Notes: generated from the sequence alone by a model not told the origin. DNA of 64,000 nucleotides from Blakeslea trispora (GCA_025331445.1 JAIWNE010000086.1:62001-126000), one strand, 5' to 3'. Numbered from the stretch's first letter, positions 44,155 through 56,300 are shown. A program made the numbers and translations.

Positions 44155-44654
44155 TCTAGACTCAGATCATAAACTGCCAAATAAAGAGACGTATTACACA
44201 GTCACTTGTAACAGAGCTATAGAGTTGAGTGTCTAGCCTGACAACCAAATGTCACTGCTATCATTGCAGGATTAACAAATAGAATATCTAGGCTCGCAAT
44301 CGTTACAAGATGTCATATGATAATGATGGTGATATTAATATCTCAAGTCTTGTAGGACTATGAAGATGTCACTGCTTAATTATTTATGTCTCAATGCACG
44401 AAGTCATAAAAGTTGGCCTGCTATAAATAGTTGTTCATTGGTAGATAAGATAAGGTGTAACAAAGATAGACATTGTGCATCAAAGACCAAGTCACTTGCC
44501 ATCATCAATAGAATAGTATAAATAGAGATAGATTCTTGACTAGTTAGAAAGCTCATTCAATTTACTTTGAACTTAATGCGGACAAAACAATAAAAGTTGA
44601 GTCTTAGTCGTACTTTGTCTCTTTTGTTACTGCTGAGAACCTACTTATACAACA
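44155..44654 (-). mobile_element. Inverted, truncated copy of the gypsy LTR
   Basis: Read on the minus strand it starts TGTTGTATAAGTAGG at 44654 and follows the LTR at 29725-31942 closely until about 44155, where similarity ends after CTCTTTATTTGGCAGT. It lacks the final ~150 bp and has no internal region attached. It contains the uninterrupted TA target (GAGATATTAATATC, minus-strand reading, about 44330-44345) for the Tc1 element found in the other copy. Confidence 0.78.
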
Positions 44655-44779
44655 GTAATTTTGAAATTTGATATCAAGTATTTTCAAGGTGTTTTCAAGG
44701 TATTTTCAGGTTTGTTTGAGATTTCTTCAAGTGATTTCAAAAGTAATTTAAATTTTGTTTTACATTTTGTTTATTTTTA
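44655..44779. other. Short spacer with TTTTCAAGGTATTTTCAGG words
   Basis: It contains several near-repeats of TTTTCAAG(G)T/TTTTCAGG. No gene. Confidence 0.3.
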
Positions 44780-45028
44780 AGAGAGAAATAAAAAGAGAGA
44801 GAAAAAAAAGAGAGAGAGAAAAAAAAGAGAGAGAGAAAAAAAAGAGAGGGAGAAAAAAAAAGAGAGAGAAAAAGAGAGAGAAAAAGAGAGAGAAAAAGAG
44901 AGAGAAAAAGAGAGAGAAAAAGAGAGAGAAAAAGAGAGAGAAAAAAAAGAGAGGGAGAAAAAAAAAGAGAGAGAAAAAGAGAGAGAAAAAGAGAGAGAAA
45001 AAGAGAGAGAAAAAGAGAGAGAAGAAGA
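44780..45028 (+). repeat. Purine microsatellite (GAGAGAAAAA)n
   Basis: About 250 bp of almost pure purine on the plus strand, built from GAGAGAGAAAAA-type units with a higher-order repeat that includes GAGAGGGAGAAAAAAAA twice (about 44845 and 44951). Both strands have spurious long ORFs (Lys/Arg/Glu and Phe/Leu/Ser). Such homopurine tracts can form triplex DNA. It ends just past the stop codon of the MULE-like tail on the minus strand. Confidence 0.85.
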
Positions 45029-45033
45029 AACTA

Positions 45034-46196
45034 CTATTGTGTATCAGCAGTGCGAAAGTTGTTTGCATACTTATCTTTTAGCTGTTGCATCAAAGCAAGC
45101 GTACTTTCTATTGAGTTAAGCATTCTTGAGGACTCTTCATCACTCATTTGTTTGACATCCAAAGAACATCACTATTTAAGTGATGAAGAGTCTTTTCTAC
45201 TTCAACATATCGCTTTACCTTATCCCTGACGGTACGTCTATGTGCTTCATCTGCTTTGGATTCTTCTTCAGAGGCAAGGGCAAGAGTACTGACTGGTAAT
45301 GCAGCAGAAGAGGCATTGTCCAGAAGCAAGGCAATTTTTCTGTCCTGCCTTCCAAAGGCTACATCAAGTCGTTTGATGTAGCCAGTGAAGATGGCGCAAG
45401 TCATCCAAGCGTTGGGTGAGCTATGGTACTCGACGTGGTGTCGTTTACCAATAGCTGTCATGCTTAGCAAACGAGCATTGGTCTTGAAGCATGAGGGCTG
45501 CTTATGCTTACCAATTACAATTGGATGGCCTTTGTAGGTGCCATCCGAATTGCAAAGCAAACCCACAGTCAACCTGTTCTTGCTGCATTTTAATTCCCCA
45601 AGAGGCTCAGAACTGATGGTTCTTCTTGGAGGTTGCTGATAATACAGTCCTGTCTCATCAAAATTCATGATGTCGGCAGGACTGTATGGCTCAAGAAGCT
45701 CAGCAATCTTTTGTAGTTGCTTTTGTATGTTCTCAGAAGTGATGCCGACAGAAGCAGACTCGCCGTGGAGCAATCTGCTCTTAACACCGATTCGGTTAAA
45801 AAGCTTTGTGAGCCAACCATGAGAGAACTTAATAGTTCCCTCTGGAATCTGATACTTTGCAACAGATCGTCTCTTGGCGTATCTCATAATGATCTCTCTG
45901 TTGATCGGCAAGTTCGATTCATTCATTTGAGAAATAAACTCCTCGACATTGCTATCCAATTCAGGATAGCGAGGACTCTTCAAGCTTTTGGCCTTGTCAT
46001 CAGTATCAGCCTTGGCATAAATCTTGTCTGAAGCCTTAATTATGTTGGAAGTAGTCTGCTGAGGAACAGGCTGTTGAAGTTTGAACTCCTTTTGTGCCCA
46101 TTCTCCGAGCTCTTCCTGTTTAAGCTGACGCTTAGCATACTCGTCTAGGATCTTGACCTTTTGACTTGTGTTCAAGCGTAATCTAGTGTTTGACAT
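45034..46196 (-). pseudogene. Pogo/Fot1 transposase fused to a MULE C-terminal tail
   Basis: From ATG 46196 the frame gives a pogo-type protein: N-terminal HTH (TSQKVKILDEYAKRQ), a second Tc5/CENP-B-like HTH (FSHGWLTKLFNRIGVKSRLL), and DDE motifs MNFDETGLYYQQPP (first Asp) and IALLLDNASS (second Asp). The pogo sequence then stops before the third acid. From about 45315 the same frame continues with a tail matching the MULE C-terminus (ALPVSTLALASEEE, VEVEKTLHHLNSDV). The ORF stops at 45144, and the last part of the MULE tail (LMQQLKDKYANNFRTADTQ) follows in another frame to 45034. Without the third acidic residue it cannot be an active pogo transposase. Confidence 0.75.
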
Positions 46197-46325
46197 ATTG
46201 TGAAAATAATGGTTTATTTGAAGCATATCTTTCAAATAAATTTAAGGCACAAGTGACAATCAAACTCCAAAATTGGCAGTGAATGCTTTAAAAATACAAG
46301 TCACGAAATTCTATTTAAGGGTGGG

Positions 46326-46367
46326 ATTTTGGAAATTTTGCCATACGCTTAAATAGAGCGACTACTG
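46326..46367 (-). repeat. Pogo right terminal inverted sequence and TA site
   Basis: Read inverted it starts CAGTAGTCGCTCTATTTAAG and includes GCGTATGGCAAAATTTCC, the form of pogo/Fot1 ends; TA (46368-46369) follows. The insertion lies inside the Helitron frame, whose PHAHI block starts right after. The left end of the pogo element is missing. Confidence 0.65.
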
Positions 46368-46369
46368 TA

Positions 46370-49214
46370 CCACATGCCCACATTTTGTTGATTTAGCCTC
46401 CAATGATAAAATCAATGTGGATTAAATCGACAACATAATTTCAGCAGAAATACCAGATGAGTCAGCCCATCCACTCCTCTTTGACACTATTTCGCGAAAT
46501 ATGATGCACGGCCCTTGCGATTTACTTGATCCTTCGGCACCTTGCATGGTAGATGGTCACTGTAAAAAAAAATCCCCAAGAAGTTTATTGATGCGACTCA
46601 TATATCTGAAAATTCTCAAGGTAGATATCCTGACTATAGAAGAAGAGATAACAGGCGATTTGTTCAACGAAAGGGTCTTGCATTAGACAATAGATGGGTT
46701 GTACCTTACAATCCGTATCTTTCTATCAAGTACAATGCACACATAAATGTCGAGATATGTGCAACATTTGTCTCTGTGAAATTTGTATACAAATATGTAT
46801 ACAAAGGCAATGACATGGCTCAAATGTTAGTAGAACAAAACGATGAAATCCAGAGATTTATCGATGCCAGATATGTCTCTGCATCTGAAGCCTGTTGGAG
46901 ACTCTTTTCTTTTAGTTTGCATGATGAATTTCCCTAGCATCAACGGCTCACTATTCACTTGCCAGGTGAACAGCCAGTTTACTTCGATGAAGAGGATAAA
47001 GCTGAAGATCTCTTGAATATGCCTGCAAAAGACACTACTTTAACAGTTTGGTTTAAAGCCAATGTCGAAAGCGCATACGCACGCCAAATTCTGTACATTG
47101 AATTTCCAGAAAATTACGTTTGACACAAGCAGGATGGTGAATGGATGAAAAGAAAAAGAAATTTTGATGCAACAATTGGTCGAATCTATTCCATTTCACC
47201 GAGAGAAACTGAAAAGTACTGCCTTCGAATGCTATTGCATCATGTTCGTGGTGCTAAAAGTTTTAAAGATATCATGACATATGATGGGACTGTTTATAAT
47301 ACCTTTTGTGAAGTTGCCTGTGCCATGAACCTGTTAAGAGATGATCAGGAATGAGATAATTGCTTAAGAGAGGCTGTAAATTACCAAATGCCAACGGCTT
47401 TGCGTAATCTTTTCGTCGTCATCTTGGTTTTCAATTCTCCTCAGAATCCCTATGCTTTGTGGATGAAATATCGAGATGCAATGACCGAAGACTATTTGAA
47501 AAAACAACAGCAGTTGTTAAATGATCCTGCAATTTCTGCCAATGGACAAACTTATGACTGTGGTATCCTCGACCTTGAAGACGGATTACAACAACATGGT
47601 ATGACGCTGAAAAGCTACTCTGGATTTTGTCTACCAGATGTTGATGTCCGCAATCATTACGGTTCACTTCTCACAGAAGAACAACTGAGATTGCCAAGAC
47701 TCATTAGAGAACATCTGCTCCTAAGTGCATTAGCAGCCTCACAACCTCAACAAGAGTATAGCTTGAATGAAAATCAGCAATTCGTTGTTAATGAAGTCCG
47801 TTCATTGATCCCATCTGATGACATTTTGAGACCGAAGATACTATTTGTTGATGGTCCGGGTGGTACTGGCAAAACATTTTTGTTTAATGCCTTACTTGAT
47901 ACCATCAGACGAGAGGGTGGCATAGCTCTTGCAGTTACATCAAGTGGTACAGCAGCCCTACTTTTGAAAGGTGGCAAGACAGCTCATTCAATGTTCAGAA
48001 TACCGTTAAAGTGTGATAAACAGAGCATGTGTAATATTCCACCACTTAGTGTCACTGCTCAACTAGTCCTTCAGACCAAATTGATAATCTGGGACGAAGC
48101 TTCGATGATCAGTACAGATGTCATAAAAACTGTAGATCGCACGTTCAAATACATATCCAAACGCCAAAACAAGGATCTTGAAAACGTTCCTTTTGGTGGA
48201 AAGGTAATGCTCTTTGGTGGCGATTTTAGACAAGTCCTGCCAGTTATTCCTAAAGCCACAAGATCAACCATTGTACAGCACTGTCTCAATAGGTCATTCT
48301 TATGGCAACATTTTAAGAAATTGGAGTTGAGAACAAATATGCGTGTTCAAGCCGCTCTTCAATCCAATGACCAGCAAGTAGCCGACAGACTTAAAGATTT
48401 TTAAGAATGTCTGTTAAGTTTAGGCAGTGATAATTTGCTTCTGCTCAACAATGAAAATGCAATTCAGCTGGATTCAAGCATGATTTTACAAGGCACGAAC
48501 ATACTCAACTTAGCAAATGCAGTATTCAAGTAGTTCGTAGGCTCAAAACATGACGCTGATCCAAAGAATTTCTTGGTCAGTAGAGCCATATTGACACCTT
48601 TAAATATGCATGTAGCAGAGATCAATGAGATACTACTCAATCAATTCGTAGGTCAAGACTACACACTGTATAGTGCTGATTGTTTGACCGATGCAAATGA
48701 AGTTGATCATATGAAATATCCCATTGAATTGCTAAACAAGATTGAGACTGGAGGTCTTCCACCTCATCAACTAAAGCTTAAAGTTGGGTGTCCTATCATG
48801 CTGTTATGAAATATAGATGCTAATCAAGTGCTATGTAATGAAGCAAGACTAATCTGTCTCTCTATTAGCGCAAATGCCATTCAAGCTGAAATTGCTACAG
48901 GAAGTAGAATAGATCAAATAATAGTTATACCACGAATTGCACTCAATTCTCTTGAAGAACAAATAGGCATTGCCTTTCAAAGAACTCAGTTCCCTGTTCG
49001 TCTAGCTTTCTCTATAACAATTAACAAGTCGCAAGGACAAACGTTAGACTTTGTAGACCTGTATCTTCCTGCACCAGTTTTTTCGCATGGACAATTCTAT
49101 GTTGCCCTATCTCGAAATAGAACGCCTGAGTCTATCAAAATTATGATAGATCACAAGTACAAAACTCATTTAGAAAATGCAACAAGCAATGCTGTATATA
49201 AAGAAGTACTCTAA
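46370..49214 (+). pseudogene. Helitron Rep-helicase remnant (PIF1-like helicase)
   Basis: The sequence starts inside the linker after the Rep domain (PHAHI, then MMHGPCDLLDPSAPCMVDGHC, then WVVPYNPYLS, KYVYKGNDMA) and continues into the helicase. Helicase motifs visible: Walker A GPGGTGKTFLFNALL, motif II LIIWDEASM, motif III GGDFRQVLPV, and the end block FSITINKSQGQTL...FYVALSR. The Rep nuclease part (HUH) is missing, removed or displaced at the pogo insertion. At least six in-frame stops are present: TAG about 46936, TGA 47121 and 47352, TAA 48402, TAG about 48530 and TGA 48807. The TGA codons replace residues that are Trp (DQE-W-DN, NYV-W) or Arg (MLL-R-NID) in the family. Confidence 0.85.
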
Positions 49215-49588
49215 CACCTTTAAATTTTAAATAAATTATCAGCTTATATCCTATCCCTCAATATACTCCTGTCCATGAAAATACTCTGAATAGGTGTACC
49301 ATTTAAAGCTGCCCCGGGATCCGTGTTTTTTTTGCCAAAGCAAAGGTTGAAAATACACGAAGCGCAGCGTAAGGGCTAATTTATACCGTCGCGAAGGTCC
49401 AAAAAAAATTTGGGTAGGGCCCCCACGTTGTCATGCTATTCGAATTAGCCAAAACAGCCCACTGCGAAGTGCAAGCCTGTTTCAACAGCGAAGCGGGCAA
49501 ACCTTAGTGAAGGTCGATAAATTTTGACCTTCGCTGCGCTATGGTAGATTTTATCACCGCAACGGCGGTTTGACCTGAAACAGGCTTG
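49215..49588. repeat. GC-rich foldback sequence between Helitron and gypsy LTR stub
   Basis: The 49310-49590 part is far richer in G+C than its surroundings. AAGCCTGTTTCA (about 49474) is inverted at TGAAACAGGCTT (about 49575-49586), and within it GAAGGTC-GATAAATTTT-GACCTTC forms a clean hairpin; AGCGAAG/CTTCGCT pair around it. It may be a MITE-like element or a Helitron 3' region. It directly abuts the last 28 bases of a gypsy LTR. Confidence 0.5.
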
Positions 49589-49718
49589 TTTAGTTAAAAA
49601 AACTACTCATAAAACATTTGGTGCTCCCTGCCAGGATATAACATAATTGCAAGAAAAGAATTACTTATTATAACAATTCAAATCTTCTTTGTGTTATCCT
49701 GTAATAATTGTAATTAAG

Positions 49719-50422
49719 ATGTTTGATGTACCTAAATTTAAACAAAAGGATGATCCTGATCTTTGGATGTGCCGCTACACAAAAGCTGCCAAATGAACAA
49801 ATGGGATGAAGACACTATGTTGCAATATGTTGACAACTGTTTTGAAGAAGAATTGCAGTTTTGGTGCATGAATCAAGATTTCAAGTCATGGGAAGAATTC
49901 AAAGTGGGTTTCGGTGAAAAGTTCTCAAGGAAGGTTAGCCTGGATGAAATTGTTAACAACATCCTCAACTTTAAAATGAACCAAAATGAGAACGTAAATG
50001 ATTAAATCAGCCGTTATGAAAAGCTAAGAATAAGATATAACGCCCATGTCAAGAAAATCAAGATCATGAATGATGAACACAAAAAAACTAAGGCATCAGA
50101 CAAGAACTCCGAACTATCCAATAAACATGAATCAATCGAATTCGTCATCACTGATGTCGGATTTATAAAATATTTTATCAAAGAATTTACCTCTAAAGGC
50201 AAAATTTTTTTTGAAATCCAAAAACCAATCAAGTTGGAGGATACCTACGAGTTACTCCAAGAGGTGTATGGATCCAATGATGAGACTGATGAGGAGGATG
50301 AAATCGTTCCTGAACCTACCGAAAAATTTGAAACAAGACCTAAGAAAAGACAAGAAAATGATATTAGACCCGAAGGACAATCTACTGAGGCTGATATTAA
50401 TCAACTAATTTCGAAATTTTGA
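49719..50422 (+). pseudogene. Gypsy Gag capsid part (frameshifted)
   Basis: Starts MFDVPKFKQKDDPDLWM, the same opening as Gag at 33137. It shifts frame near 49793, then continues NKWDEDTMLQYVDNCFEEEL and FKSWEEFKVGFGEKF, with a TAA at 50003-50005 and then KSRYEKLRIRYN-type sequence to an acidic end. The frameshift and stop inactivate it. Confidence 0.7.
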
Positions 50423-50425
50423 AAT

Positions 50426-50890
50426 ATGACACTACTGATTGGTAAAATTGTTAATGGCAAATCCCCCAAGCAATCCAAAGACCGAAAAACCACCTGCTGG
50501 AATTGTGCAAACAAAGAGCACTATGCTCGGGAATGTACAGAACCATGCAAGTATTGCCAGTCTACAGGACATAAGCATTATCAATGGCCCCAGTACAAGA
50601 AGAATAAAGAAACTCCCTCAAGACCAAATCAAGGTTCAGAAGTCATCTTGATTGAAGAAATGTATTTGTCTGAGAAACGCAAGGCTGAATCTACCATCGA
50701 TCAAGGCAGCGATGCTCGTCCTAATAAACGCAATATAAGGGAAACAAGATCTGGTAAAGAAGTCCCTACGATTGGACTAAAGAGAAAACCAACTGATAAG
50801 ATGAATATTGATCTCCCTATGCCACATACGCCTTACCTTGCTAATCGAAAGAAGATGTCGGGAGTATCCAAATTCCATCTGCTAATGTAA
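50426..50890 (+). pseudogene. Gypsy Gag zinc-knuckle region
   Basis: The frame carries CWNCANKEHYARECTEPCKYC, a CCHC-type knuckle followed by a second Cys/His pair (CQSTGHKHYQW), then basic linker. It matches the region at 33784-34100. It is separated from the capsid frame by a stop and from protease by further breaks (50890-51150). Confidence 0.7.
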
Positions 50891-51149
50891 CTAAGGGATC
50901 TTCGAAGAAAATTAATCTGAAAGATGTATCAAAACATCTACTACCACTAATTGAGCAACCGATCAATACCGATGTTAACAGATATCAAAACGTCGAAGAA
51001 ATTGTAGAGCGAATTGTAAATGAAGCCTCTGATCAAATGTCTCTCTCTGAAATAGCTACAGTATATCCTCTACTTAGATCAAAATCAAATGCATTATAAC
51101 AAAACCTCAAACGAATAAGGCTGGCAAAACTATTTCTAACAAGACTGGA

Positions 51150-51530
51150 GTGGCTTTGATCTCTGAAGAGACTTCTGCACCCAAAGGCAAGAGCGCACCT
51201 CGCACTAGTGGTGAAATCAACGGCGTTAAATGTGACGTTATCCTAGACGGTGGGTGCACATCTTTTATTATTAGTTTGAATCTGTCTCAACAGTTGGGAA
51301 TATGTGATGCTGAACCATGTGACACCGCTGTTATGTTTGGTAAAGGCAAGACGTACCACACCATTGGCTTAATCAAGAGTATCTAACTGAAGTTAGGAAG
51401 TTCCGAAAAGGTTGTCTCTATCAACGCATTATCTTACGATGTTGGTGACCAATACGGGTTCATCATTGGACGAGAAGGTCTGCACACACTAGGTGTTGGT
51501 ACTGATTGGGCGACACACTATTGGTAGATC
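51150..51530 (+). pseudogene. Gypsy aspartic protease (active-site variant DGG)
   Basis: INGVKCDVILDGGCTSFIISL has the form of a retropepsin active site, but with DGG where DTG/DSG is usual. QQLGICDA and FGKGKTYHTIG follow as expected. A TAA at 51384-51386 interrupts the frame; the next frame continues SYDVGDQYGFIIGREGL, the usual downstream ILG-like block. Confidence 0.65.
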
Positions 51531-51545
51531 CGATCGGAAAAAGGG

Positions 51546-53352
51546 ATGTTACCGTTGGACATATATTACACTAAGCAACGTATGCGAAATGTATCTGACA
51601 ACGAAGAAGAATTTGATGATCATGAAAACGATCATCTGGACGACGGTGACCTCTTCATAGACCAAGATGATGTAGAGGAAGGATACCTTATCACTGAGGT
51701 GACTGATCTACAGCATATTGGGGTTGCGGAGATACAAGCTCTTGAAGATCAAGATGAACAAGACCCCCGAGAAAAGACTTGGTGGTTTGATTGATAAGAT
51801 TAAGGTCATCGATGAATTGAATGATGAAGAAAAGTTACGGCTAATTCAACTAATCCATAAATATCAAGATTGTTTTGGCGTTGGTTATGAACATTTAGGC
51901 CAAACAAATTTACTCAAGTTCCATGTGAACACAGGAGATGTTAGACCCATTTATCGGAGACCGTACCAATTCTTATCTTTCTCAGAAAGATTTAGAAGAT
52001 ATGGTTAAGGCTTGTATTTTAATCCCTGCAACACATGTGCCTGGTAACTCTAAAAATGCTGGTTGATCATTCCCATGTCGGTATTTTCCTAAGACGACAG
52101 GCGACAAGCGCTTGGTCACTTATTTTAGAGACCTGAACGAAGTAACAATAAGAGATACATGGCCTCTACCAAACGCTGTTAATGTTATCGAAAGCTTGGC
52201 AGGTGCTACCTGGTTCTCTGTTTGCGACTTGCTAAAAGCATTTCAACAAATAGCAGTTGAACAGGAATTCATCCCTAAACTTACTATTGCCACATCCTGG
52301 GGAAATTACTCGTACACTTGTGTTCCTTTTGGCGTTATTAATGAACCATCATGCTTTAGTCGATGTGTATGCATGGCTATACAACCTTTCTTGAATGAAT
52401 CTGCAACGAACTATCTTGATGATGTTGTTATGTACGGTAACGACAAGGAAAAGCACTTTCAGAATATAGAACGTTTTCTTAAACTTATGCGCGAAGTAAA
52501 CCTCAAGATTAATGCCAATAAATGTGACTTTTCCAGAAGGAAATTGAACTACTAGGTTTCCTGGTCAACAAGAATGGTGTATCACCTTTGCCTTCTTAGG
52601 TAAATAAAATCATGCTATTCCCTAGACTCAACAATGAAACTGCCATCCGTGCGTTTGTGAATCTCTGTGGTTTCTATCGTAGACATATACCGGGCTTCGC
52701 CTATTTGAGCGCGCCCATGAACGAACTGCTGAAGAACCGTAATGCCTTTGTATGATCCGATGAATGCGAACAGTCATTTACAAAACTTAAGGTAGCATTA
52801 GCCAATGCTTTTACCCTAGTCATCCCGGATGTAAAAACTAAGTATCACTTGTTCAGTGATGCCTCAGAAGTGGGAACTGGTGCTTGCCTGTCTGCTGTAG
52901 ATAATGATGAAACCGAGAAGCCAGTTGTTTTCATTTTGAGAAAGCTATTGCCTGCCGAAATACGGTATCCTATCGTCAAAAAGGAACTTCTCGCCCTTAT
53001 CTATGTCCTAAGAAAACTACGCAAGTATCTCTTGGATCGTGAATTTACTCTTTTCTGTGACAATTTAGCGGTCTGCTACTTATTCAATAAAAATGAACTG
53101 TCTCAAAGGTTACAACGTTGGGTTATGTGCACCAAAGAATTCACTTTTAAGACAAAACACATACCATCCAACAAAAACAGTGCTGCTGACGCACTATCCA
53201 GGTTCCCTCCCAAAGCTAATGATGATTATGAAGACGGTGAAGACCACATCGATGCCTTGTTTGAACATTTGATCATTGAAGAAAATAATCACCCGTATGA
53301 ACCTTGGCTGCAAGACTTGATCCAGTATCTCAACCTTGAGACTCAACTCTGA
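51546..53352 (+). pseudogene. Gypsy reverse transcriptase and RNase H
   Basis: Reverse transcriptase blocks are spread over three frames: FHVNTGDVRPIYRRPYQ, then CRYFPKTTGDKRLVTYFRDLNEV, ATWFSVCDLLKAFQQI, TCVPFGVINEPSCF and the catalytic NYLDDVVMYG (YLDD). The thumb (RHIPGFAYLSAPMNELL) follows. RNase H has HLFSDASEVGTGACLS, KELLALIYVLRKLRKYL, FCDNLAVCYLF and HIPSNKNSAADALSRFPP. Stops at 52064-52066 (before SFPCRYF) and 52753-52755 (before SDECEQSF) each replace a Trp conserved in the family. The frame ends at the Crypton insertion. Confidence 0.85.
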
Positions 53353-56300
53353 CTCAAAAATTTTCAAGTCGGACTCTCAAATTTGGCTGGAGAGTTTCCT
53401 TTTTAAAAAGTATTTTTTAGTCTCACTGCTTAAAAAATAAAAAATACTTGCAAAATACTTAGGTATTTTCCTCACTCTGACTGATCTGTGTCTCATAGCA
53501 ATAAAAATTGCTTGATGACCAATCAAAAGGCTAAATTAAGCAACTGAGTTAAAAAATCCCATAAAAGGGTGAAAGTCTGTAGTACCTGATTCTGTCAAAT
53601 ACACTTGATTGCATTAAATACAACCTTCGAATTTTCACCATGACTCACACACCATCATGTTGAGTATATGACTGAGTTTTCTGTACTATACATATATACT
53701 TAGTTTTTGAGCTTTTTACCACAAAGTTATCTACTTTAATACACTAAAATGAACTCTCAATTGAATCAACAAACAAACGCTATCGAAGAAGTCCAATCTA
53801 TGATTGATACAAACACTGCTATGTATCGCAGCAACCAGATGGTTCTTGCTAACAGTATGGCCAACCGCCCTGTCAACACTATCAAAGCATATACTGCAAA
53901 GCAGAATGAATGGAAGGTACAGTTATGCCAATAAGCATTTAATAACATCAAATCTGATTTTTTGAATTTATTTTATAGCAATGGTGTCGTGAAACCAACT
54001 TTGCAGACGGCGAAATAGTTACCGATGCCAAACTTAGCTTCTTCTTGGACAGCTATGTTATGACCCGTGGCAGAAAGAAGCAAAGAGGCTCAGATGGATC
54101 TCCTATTCCATTGGGTAGAGAATCTATCCTTGCCTATGTTAAAGCTGTATCCGATCTTTACAACGTTCAGAAAGCTCTCAACATCAATTCCAACGAGGCA
54201 GCCAGAGGACCTTTGGTTCGTACTTTTCTGGATAATTTGGAAAAGAGCAAGGTCAAGCAAAGAAGAGCTGCTTTTGAGGACAGAGGAAAGAACACTTTAA
54301 ATGATGGATACACTAAAGAAGAATTATTGAAAATTAGTCAGTACTTCATCAATCAAAAAAACAACACCAACGGTTCTCGTGATAGACTTTGTTTCTTGCT
54401 CAGTCATGCAATGCTTTGTAGAAGTCAAACTTCCTTGGGGATTTAACTTCCAGATCTCTTTTCAATCACTCTTGAGAACCAAGGCGCTACTAAATGCATT
54501 TCTTTGGTGGCTACGATTAGTTTTGGCAAAACTAACCAACACGGCAAAATTGAGTATGGATCTTCCATCCGTCACAAAAAAGTTGAACTGTGTTCTGTGG
54601 GTGCTCTGGCTGTTTACCTCTTTTCCCGTTTTCATTTTGAAAATGAAGCATTTCCCGACTTCTCCGAGAGAAAGAACTGGTATGAAACCGTACTTTTCAA
54701 AGGCAAGAATGAGAAGACTGCCATAACATACCAAGCCCAACACAAGATCTATGTTGAGGCATTCAAGCAAGTTGGTATCCATACCTCCAAGGTTACCCAT
54801 GCCAACAGAAAGAGTGCTCTCAACATGATTGCTCAAGAGAATGTGCCAGGTGATCAGCAAAGAATGGTAGGAAGATGGGGTACCGATAGAATGGTGGGAT
54901 GCTACATCTCAAGCTTACCTGTGGATGCAATGAAGAGTCTTGCTGGCTTCCCTGTTGTTGTTGCAAACAACTACTTCCTTCCTCGTGCAGTTGTCCTCCC
55001 ACCTGCAAGCTTACAAGCAATGGTGTTTCCACAGGTTGATCTTTGGAAACAAAGATTTGAACGACAAGAGGGTGTACAAGAAGATATCGCTGCCCCAAAC
55101 TTTTTGAACTTGCTTTCAAACCTTCGTGTTGTTTTCCTTCAGGTAACTGTTATCCACCCATTCGCCACATACCTTTGACTAAAGTTTTTTTATATATTAG
55201 GATTCTGTTGTTCTTAAGCAGAAATATCCTGGTTACTATCTTTGGTCATGTGAAATCTTTTCTTCTGACGCTTATAAGGAATTCGAAGGCCAAGTACTTG
55301 CTGCTGTTGCTGAAAACGAACAAGCATTTAATACAAGCCAGATGGTTCAAGCTGTGTTACCAGATCTTGTCTCGTCCATTGCCACTGGTTTTGACACCCT
55401 TACATCCAAGCTGCAAGTACTACAATCCTCTCAAGAAGACAGCAACAAGAAGATGAATGAGCATTTTGCTAAGTTTTTTGCTCTTGGAAATGCTTGTTTC
55501 AATGGTAGCTCTTCTTCCTCTGTTCCCTCTTCTTTGCCTTCTTCTTTGGTTTCTCCTGCCACTCTGCCCAGCCCAAATAGTGTAGTAAATGCTCCAACTG
55601 CCTATTCAATGAACCGTAGCCTCGTGAGTATCACTGACGTTTGGAGAGAATATGCAGTTGGTTTGTTTGAGGGACCCTCAGTAAAGCGTTTGGAGGAGCA
55701 ATTCGGTACAAGCTGGCGCAAAGACAGGAAAGAATCTCGCTTCTTTAGCAGACGAAGAGAAATCTACAGCATGGTAAAGAAGAAAGCTGAAGAAGAGATG
55801 ATTTCCTGCGAAGAGGCAGCAAGAAGACTAGAGCAGGATCGTGCTAACCTCAAAGTTAGCATTGATAAGTTTCGAAACATTCGTAGAGTACAACAATAAA
55901 AAAAAATCATTCATTGACACTCTATAAATTATGCCGTGAGCTCAACTTGTATTTATTTACTTCGCATTGTATGAGTTGTATAGGCTTTTCTGTCTTATAG
56001 TCTATAATTAACTGAAGAATAGAACTCTCTAAAATATAAAGAACTGGTTAGTCAACAACGTTTAAGTAATCTACTAGTATAAACAGTTTGAAAGAGAGCA
56101 GTTTGTATTCGCGTCTTTTCAAGGTTTTTACATCCTACATTTTCAAGTCGATCGCCTAAATGCTTTGTGATGAAGTTTAAAGAAGCGTGAAGTAAGTTGC
56201 ATAATTCATGAGTTTATTTTTTCAAGTTGGCTTTCTGGATACACAAAACCAGACGGATTTTCAAATTTTCTTCCCAAAAGTATTTTTCTTCAAGACTCAC

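Noticed and set aside
44755..45081. Long Lys/Arg/Glu and Phe/Leu/Ser ORFs on both strands
   Set aside because: They are translations of a GAGAGAAAAA microsatellite; no start context or family resemblance.
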